Source of the DNA: an uncultured Phascolarctobacterium sp.
Lineage (GTDB): Bacteria > Bacillota > Negativicutes > Acidaminococcales > Acidaminococcaceae
Assembly (NCBI GenBank): GCA_900545535.1
Contig: UQZN01000010.1
Span: forward strand, 36,402 to 100,401
Direction of reading: 5' to 3'
DNA length: 64,000 nucleotides
The position numbers and the translations under genes were made by a program. Shown here piece by piece: positions 59,166-64,000 of the stretch. Under the pieces are notes generated by a model. That model was given only the letters and a program-made list of their open reading frames with translations. It was not told the DNA's origin and made no database searches. Numbering within the stretch: the stretch's first letter is position 1; each line of letters starts with the position of its first letter.

Positions 59166-61883
59166 TTAGAAGGTCCAGCGGGCGCCGGCATTCCACTGCC
59201 AGTCCTTTTGGAAATCGCTGCCGCTGCTGCGCTCCACATCAAGATAAACATGGCTGTTGCTGCCAGTTTTAAAGGCAGCGCCGATACCATATTCCAACCA
59301 GGTCTCATTGTAAGCATCGTCGGCCTTAAAGCGATTGCCCGAACTGTCAGTCAGCGTCACATCATAACCGCCGCCGAATTCATGCAGCAGATTAGCTTTC
59401 GCATAAACGATCCCCTTACTGCCAACCTCTTTACCGATATTGAAACCGACACGGCCCACAGCACTGTTGATACCGCTTTGCCGCACCAGCAAACCGTTAC
59501 TGGTCTCGTAACGGCCGCCCCCCAGATAGCCCAAAGTAAACTGTGCCTGCGGCTCGACATACCAACCGCTGCCTAAAGTATTCTTACGTCCATATTCAGC
59601 ACTTAACGCCACACCCACGTTCTCAAACTCACCCGTGATCTTCCTGGCATTGCTGTCATAAACAGCGAAATCATTATCCAAATGGCTGATCTTAAAGACT
59701 ACGTCCAAATAATGACCCTTACTGCCAAGCTGCGTACCATAAAAACTGACCGCCTGCGCCTGATTATCGCCGCTGCCGCTGCGGTAACTGCTGCTGCCGT
59801 CGGTATAACTCAGCGCCACGCCGTTATAGCGAACAAAATCCTCCGTACGTTTTGCCACCTCGTCATACCCCAGCTCATAACCTGTATACTTATTAGCAAA
59901 ACCAAAGCCCCCACTCTGACCGATCTTACTGCCGCTGACCCTGAACCAGGCTCCTTTGGCAGCATCGCCGTTGTGGCGCAGCTCTCCCACTCTTTGCAGC
60001 AGCTTATCATTCTCCGTGCGCCAGGTATGGTAATTCAAAGCATTGGCTGACAAGACCGTTGCCACCCCTGTCGTCGGCCTTTCTGACGGCGCAATGTTTT
60101 CGATCTCCTTCAAATACCAGTCAGTAGCAAAACCGGCGCTGCTGCTGGCCTGCTGCCCCAGCTCGTACCGCTGCCAGAACAGGCTCCCCTCTCCGTCCAC
60201 AGCAGTAAAAGTACCGTTATTCACATTAACGCTCGCCAGAACAGTTCCCAGCGCCTCCTGCCCCAAAGTCGGGTCATCATCACGGCCGTTGATCTCGTGC
60301 AGCTTCAAAGCCTGTGTGCCAGTAAAAGTATCCGTCACATACAGCTTATCATTTTGATCGACAGCCGTGCCATCAATATCCAGCACGATCGTGCCGCCGC
60401 TGCCGGCCAGATTCTCGACCGTCAATGTACTGAACGTATTACCGTCGGCCGTCATATCCAGCCAGGCGCTGTTCAAAGTCAGATCAGTCAGCGCCGAGCT
60501 GCCCGTCATCTGCCAAATGGAATTCCTGTCAAAGCTCAGCGAGCTTGACGACGCATTACCCGAATCTATTTCAGCAACCCCCTGCCAAAATGAACCTTCC
60601 GTCAGCTTCAAATCGACACTTCCGCCATAAGTGACCTGTATATTCCCCAATATATTAAACAGAGCTGTACCGCTGACCGCAGATCTGTCCGCAGCCGTAC
60701 CGCCTCTGCCGTCCACCTTGATCGCATTAGACGCCGCATCGCTGCCGGTAATGATCTCTACAACGTCGTGCAGCTCCACCTGACCGCCGCGATAAGTATA
60801 GATCCCCTGCGAACCGGCCTGCTGCGCGTCAATACTGACGCCGCCATTTAAAACGGTTTTCCCTGCATAATCAGCATAAATACCATAAGACTTCTCCCCC
60901 TGCATCTGCAGATAGGTTTTGCCGTCGATCGTTACCAGCCCTGTCGAAGCATAGATCCCCTTACCGGCCTTGCCGTGTGCGATTATCGCCGCATCACCGT
61001 GCAAATGGATGACGCCCTCAACAAGGCCGTTGCCATCCTTTGAAGTATGGATACCGTAGGCATTATTACCATACAAATTCATTACCGTGTTCTTCTCTAC
61101 ATCTACCAGGCCGCCGATAACGCGAATGCCGTAGCTTTGATCACTATGGCTGTCGATATATAAATTTCCGCCCAGCCTGATCTCGCCAGCAGCATTATCA
61201 GAAGAAGAAAATATGGCATGGCCCACCTCACTGATATTGCTTATATAAGTATCGCCAGCCACATTAAGCTTGCCGCCGCTGGTATTATAAATACCATAAG
61301 CACGCTGATCACTCTCGGCCTTCACGATCAGGTCGCCGCCGACATTCAGCACCCCATTGGCAGAATTGACCGTAACAGCCCTGATCCCTGAAGCAGGCAC
61401 AGTATCGCCGGTAACAGCGACCGTCATATTCCCCGCAACATCCATTTTGGCGCCGTTGCCGACATTCACGCCATAACTCTTATTACCGTTGACATCAATA
61501 TATAAATTATTGATACTGGCCTCGACCCCGGCCCCATTGGCCAAAATACCATGCACATCGCCAGTCCTGTCCTCACTGATAATGCTCACATCACTTAAAG
61601 CAAGCTTGGCATTATCACGCAAATTGATCCCATAACGCACCTCGCCAATGGCTCTTTGCCCATCGACCTTGATCACGACTGCGGCATCAGGCGTCGCGGC
61701 ATCCAGGCTTATCTCCTTATTGCCCGTCAAATTGATACCGGCAGTAGAACCGGTATCCACATTGATGATCTTATCACCATTGATCACCGTACTGCCTGTA
61801 ATCGGCGCATCAGCATATCCAGCCCCCGAAAGGGACATCAAAATCAACGCAGCTAAACCGACATCTTTTTTCTTTAATCTCAT
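59166..61883 (-). CDS. Autotransporter (type V secretion) with beta-helical passenger
   Basis: 905 residues. Signal peptide MRLKKKDVGLAALILMSLSGAGYA-DAP; passenger (about 25-620) with short repeats of the form YGI....G.V.V.G......G (for example YGIYNTSGGKLNVAGDTYI, YGIRVIGGLVDVEKNTVMNLYG, YGIHTSKDGNGLVEG), as expected for a right-handed beta-helix; C-terminal autotransporter barrel (about 640-905) ending ...DWQWNAGARWTF with the terminal Phe. Surface-exposed adhesin-like role is likely. No protease or lipase motif is seen. A 63-codon frame with a strong ribosome site starts upstream and overlaps its start. Confidence 0.92.
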   Translation of the reverse strand: MRLKKKDVGLAALILMSLSGAGYADAPITGSTVINGDKIINVDTGSTAGINLTGNKEISLDAATPDAAVVIKVDGQRAIGEVRYGINLRDNAKLALSDVSIISEDRTGDVHGILANGAGVEASINNLYIDVNGNKSYGVNVGNGAKMDVAGNMTVAVTGDTVPASGIRAVTVNSANGVLNVGGDLIVKAESDQRAYGIYNTSGGKLNVAGDTYISNISEVGHAIFSSSDNAAGEIRLGGNLYIDSHSDQSYGIRVIGGLVDVEKNTVMNLYGNNAYGIHTSKDGNGLVEGVIHLHGDAAIIAHGKAGKGIYASTGLVTIDGKTYLQMQGEKSYGIYADYAGKTVLNGGVSIDAQQAGSQGIYTYRGGQVELHDVVEIITGSDAASNAIKVDGRGGTAADRSAVSGTALFNILGNIQVTYGGSVDLKLTEGSFWQGVAEIDSGNASSSSLSFDRNSIWQMTGSSALTDLTLNSAWLDMTADGNTFSTLTVENLAGSGGTIVLDIDGTAVDQNDKLYVTDTFTGTQALKLHEINGRDDDPTLGQEALGTVLASVNVNNGTFTAVDGEGSLFWQRYELGQQASSSAGFATDWYLKEIENIAPSERPTTGVATVLSANALNYHTWRTENDKLLQRVGELRHNGDAAKGAWFRVSGSKIGQSGGFGFANKYTGYELGYDEVAKRTEDFVRYNGVALSYTDGSSSYRSGSGDNQAQAVSFYGTQLGSKGHYLDVVFKISHLDNDFAVYDSNARKITGEFENVGVALSAEYGRKNTLGSGWYVEPQAQFTLGYLGGGRYETSNGLLVRQSGINSAVGRVGFNIGKEVGSKGIVYAKANLLHEFGGGYDVTLTDSSGNRFKADDAYNETWLEYGIGAAFKTGSNSHVYLDVERSSGSDFQKDWQWNAGARWTF

Positions 61884-62001
61884 AAAGGACCTCGCTTCCG
61901 ATCGTATGATAATTCTTTATAACACTGTTTTTTACGTCATAAACATCAAAATATTTATACGCATGATTCTCTCGAAAATTCAGCTCGGTAAACCCGCTCA
62001 T
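61810..62001 (-). CDS. Possible leader ORF overlapping the autotransporter start
   Basis: A 63-codon frame begins with ATG at 62001 after a very good ribosome site (AAAGGAGATGTTAAA) and reads MSGFTELNFRENHAYKYFDVYDVKNSVIKNYHTIGSEVLYEIKEKR before running 74 nt into the autotransporter gene in another frame. The autotransporter's own site is weaker. It may be a translated leader that couples to or tempers autotransporter translation, or a chance frame. Confidence 0.35.
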   Translation of the reverse strand: MSGFTELNFRENHAYKYFDVYDVKNSVIKNYHTIGSEVLYEIKEKRCRFSCVDFDVPFGGWIC

Positions 62002-62417
62002 TTTAACATCTCCTTTCGTGCTTAAACTCCTGCAAACTCTTATAGCAAACAGTTCCTGTCAGGATTGCTATTTTGGCCAATTATTTTATTCAAAAGATTT
62101 TAATTTAATCAAATATTTAAAAATAATTTAATATTATCCATTAAGATAATCTACGTTTTTTATCATAACATATAACTTTTACTCTGACAAGATATAACTT
62201 ATACTTAAAATAATTACTTTATACTAAATGAAAACTTATTGTAAAATTTCTTCAAATTTAACGTAAACTTTGAAAATTTTTAACCTCTGCATACATAATT
62301 ACGGCAATAACTGAAAAATTTTTACAGTATCCATTCAACCTGACAGGTGACCAGACAAAAAGAAACCCCGTATGCCCAAAGCATACGGGGTAAAAACTAC
62401 TGTCAGCCTGTCAAAAA
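61884..62417. other. AT-rich upstream region of the autotransporter gene
   Basis: About 530 nt. Holds the possible leader frame (61810-62001), an AT-rich stretch 62060-62330 that must carry the autotransporter promoter, and at 62364-62396 the terminator of the glutamate synthase-like gene. No other gene or RNA motif seen. Confidence 0.5.
62364..62396 (-). terminator. Terminator of the glutamate synthase-like gene
   Basis: ACCCCGTATGC-tttgg-GCATACGGGGT on the minus strand followed by TTCTTTTTG. Confidence 0.88.
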
Positions 62418-63818
62418 TCAGGCATGCGGAATATTGGTATAGTCAGAAATCTCACGATTGATCGTACACAGATCGCCCACGTTCAAATCGTGCAGCCGCC
62501 TGTGCCCGGTAATGCGGGCATAGGTTTTCAATTCATTCAGCGAGCAATTCAAAAAGTTAGCTACCCTCTGCGCCGCGGCCTCGATCTTCAGCCTTGCGCG
62601 CAGCTCCGGGTCCTGCGTGGCAATGCCCACAGGGCACTTACCGGTACCGCAGATGCGGTACTGCTGGCAGGCCGCTGCTATCAATGCAGCCGAAGCCACT
62701 GCCACAGCATCGGCGCCCATTGCCAACGCCTTGGCAAAATCAGACGACACCCGCAGACCGCCGGTGATCACCAGCGCAATATCCTCAGCGCCCACGGCAT
62801 CCAGATACTTGCGGGCACGGTACAAAGCATATACCGTCGGCACACTGGTAGCATCGCGCACCAGCTTCGGGCTGGCGCCGGTAGCGCCGCCCCGCCCATC
62901 GATCGTAATAAAATCAGGCTCCGCAAACACACAGAACTCAAGATCACGTTCCAGCTTGCCAGCCGCGATCTTGATCCCGATCGGCCTGCCGTCCGACTCC
63001 TCACGCAGCCTGCTGACCAGCGCCTTCAAGTCCTCCTTCGTCTCCATACCGGGGAACTTGGACGGACTGATAACATCCTCGCCCAAAGGCTTGTTTCTGA
63101 TCGCCGCGATTTCCGGCGTCACTTTGCCGCCGGGAAGATGCCCGCCCATACCAGGCTTGGTACCCTGGCCGATCTTGATCTCGATCGCGTCGGCATTACG
63201 CAGATTTTCCTGCGTTACACTGTATAAATTCGGGATATATTCAAAAATATACTTATGCGCCGCTGCCCTCTCCTCCGGCAGGATACCGCCTTCGCCGCTG
63301 CACATCGCCGCACCGGCCAAAGCGCTGCCCTTAGCCAAAGCCACCTTCGTCTCTTTCGACAAAGCGCCGAACGACATATGCGAAACAAAAATCGGATTGG
63401 ACAAAATCAAAGGCTTCTTGGCATTTCTGCCGATCACCGTCGTCGTATCCACCGCATCATGATCGTTAAGCGGCGGCGGGTTCAGCTGATTGCCCAAAAG
63501 CAGGATATCGTCCCACCCCGGCATCGGCATCTGTGTACCCATTGCCCCGATGATCGACTTGCCGGTTACCGCCATCTCATGTATATCATCCATATAACGG
63601 CAGCCGGTATCCATTCTGGCATATGCCGGATCATAAGCCAAAGCTTCCGAAGCGGCGGCGCATTCCAGAGCAGTGGCAGGCGCCTGTGCAGATACTGCGT
63701 CCTCTTCCAGCAGCATCATTTCCATACCGCACACCGGGCATTTACCGTCTGCCAGCGGCTTGCCTTCCTTCTCTTCGTCATAAATATAACCGCAGACACT
63801 GCATTTATATTTTGCCAT
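62418..63818 (-). CDS. Rubredoxin-fused glutamate synthase-type FMN oxidoreductase
   Basis: 466 residues. N-terminal rubredoxin-like zinc/iron site (KCSVCGYIYDEEKEGKPLADGKCPVCGMEM, about 4-34) joined to the FMN-binding glutamate synthase domain (about 90-460): SHMSFGALSKETKVALAKGS, EIKIGQGTKPGMGGHLPGGKV, ITIDGRGGATGASP, ALAMGADAVAVASAALIAAACQQYRICGTGKCPVGIATQDP with the three Cys of a [3Fe-4S] centre. No amidotransferase domain, so it is the archaeal-type stand-alone domain; whether it makes glutamate or is another FMN oxidoreductase is open. Single gene with its own terminator. Confidence 0.92.
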   Translation of the reverse strand: MAKYKCSVCGYIYDEEKEGKPLADGKCPVCGMEMMLLEEDAVSAQAPATALECAAASEALAYDPAYARMDTGCRYMDDIHEMAVTGKSIIGAMGTQMPMPGWDDILLLGNQLNPPPLNDHDAVDTTTVIGRNAKKPLILSNPIFVSHMSFGALSKETKVALAKGSALAGAAMCSGEGGILPEERAAAHKYIFEYIPNLYSVTQENLRNADAIEIKIGQGTKPGMGGHLPGGKVTPEIAAIRNKPLGEDVISPSKFPGMETKEDLKALVSRLREESDGRPIGIKIAAGKLERDLEFCVFAEPDFITIDGRGGATGASPKLVRDATSVPTVYALYRARKYLDAVGAEDIALVITGGLRVSSDFAKALAMGADAVAVASAALIAAACQQYRICGTGKCPVGIATQDPELRARLKIEAAAQRVANFLNCSLNELKTYARITGHRRLHDLNVGDLCTINREISDYTNIPHA

Positions 63819-63945
63819 TTCTCCCTACCTCCATTTTCAATAACAATTATCTAATAATATATTCTGTATCCATTATAAGTTTTCTGAAATTTATCGTCAA
63901 GCTGTTTTCAGCTTTTATCTGCAAAAATAAAAGCCTGGCTGTAAC

Positions 63946-63971
63946 TGAACTGCCCCATATTGAACGGACAG
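63946..63971 (+). mobile_element. IS3/IS150-like terminal repeat at the right edge
   Basis: TGAACTGCCCC...TTGAACGGACAG has the ACTG-CCCC-A-ACGGACAG layout of the IS remnant at 1090-1116. The rest of the element, if any, would lie beyond the window. Confidence 0.4.
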
Positions 63972-64000
63972 CATAAAAAGCCTCTTGGCAGGAAAATATA

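Overview
The window reads as chromosome of a diderm Firmicute of the class Negativicutes, most likely a Phascolarctobacterium-like member of the Acidaminococcaceae (genus is inference). Outer-membrane machinery (two TonB-dependent receptors, an autotransporter, a Skp/OmpH chaperone) sits beside typically Firmicute RNA regulation (a PyrR-type attenuator before pyrB and a T-box before glyQS). Anaerobic traits include HydG, a flavin reductase-rubredoxin fusion and two SLC13/DASS carriers of the kind used for succinate.

1-17 kb is accessory and metal/cobalamin flavoured. A full cobalamin riboswitch precedes TonB receptor 1. TonB receptor 2 heads an operon with a lipoprotein binding protein and two nitrogenase component 1-like proteins. 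That operon has a MerR-type promoter (19-bp spacer) facing its own merR gene, then a shortened cobalamin-riboswitch-like leader with a terminator. A third element of the same kind sits before a LysR gene next to DASS carrier 1 and two small paralogous proteins. A tRNA-Asp/Gly/Trp operon and AlkA follow.

18-40 kb is housekeeping, almost all on the minus strand: the pyrB-C-carA-carB-pyrK-D-F-E operon, ppsA, glyQS, and phoH-ybeY-cdd-era-corC-recO. Era lacks any ATG, GTG or TTG start upstream of its P-loop and appears to start at AUA.

41-44 kb holds what I consider the most interesting system: DASS carrier 2, a Crp/Fnr regulator, and between the regulator and the hyd genes an unannotated ~107-nt small RNA. 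The same 16-bp dyad lies 21 nt upstream of the -10 box of both the carrier promoter and the sRNA promoter, centred at -41.5 in each. The sRNA contains a 12-nt perfect complement to the start codon and first codons of the carrier mRNA, and can pair 14 of 15 positions with the regulator's Shine-Dalgarno region. This predicts a Crp/Fnr-driven RNA feedback loop on dicarboxylate uptake.

44-64 kb carries the hydG pair, a flavin reductase-rubredoxin fusion, yjdIJ, tRNA-Leu, a fold-type IV aminotransferase whose catalytic lysine is replaced by asparagine, a KefB-like antiporter, a phosphoesterase, a LysR-flanked flavodoxin/hydrolase/MFS cluster, a 905-residue autotransporter and a rubredoxin-fused glutamate synthase-like protein. 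IS3/IS150-like terminal sequences occur near both edges of the window.
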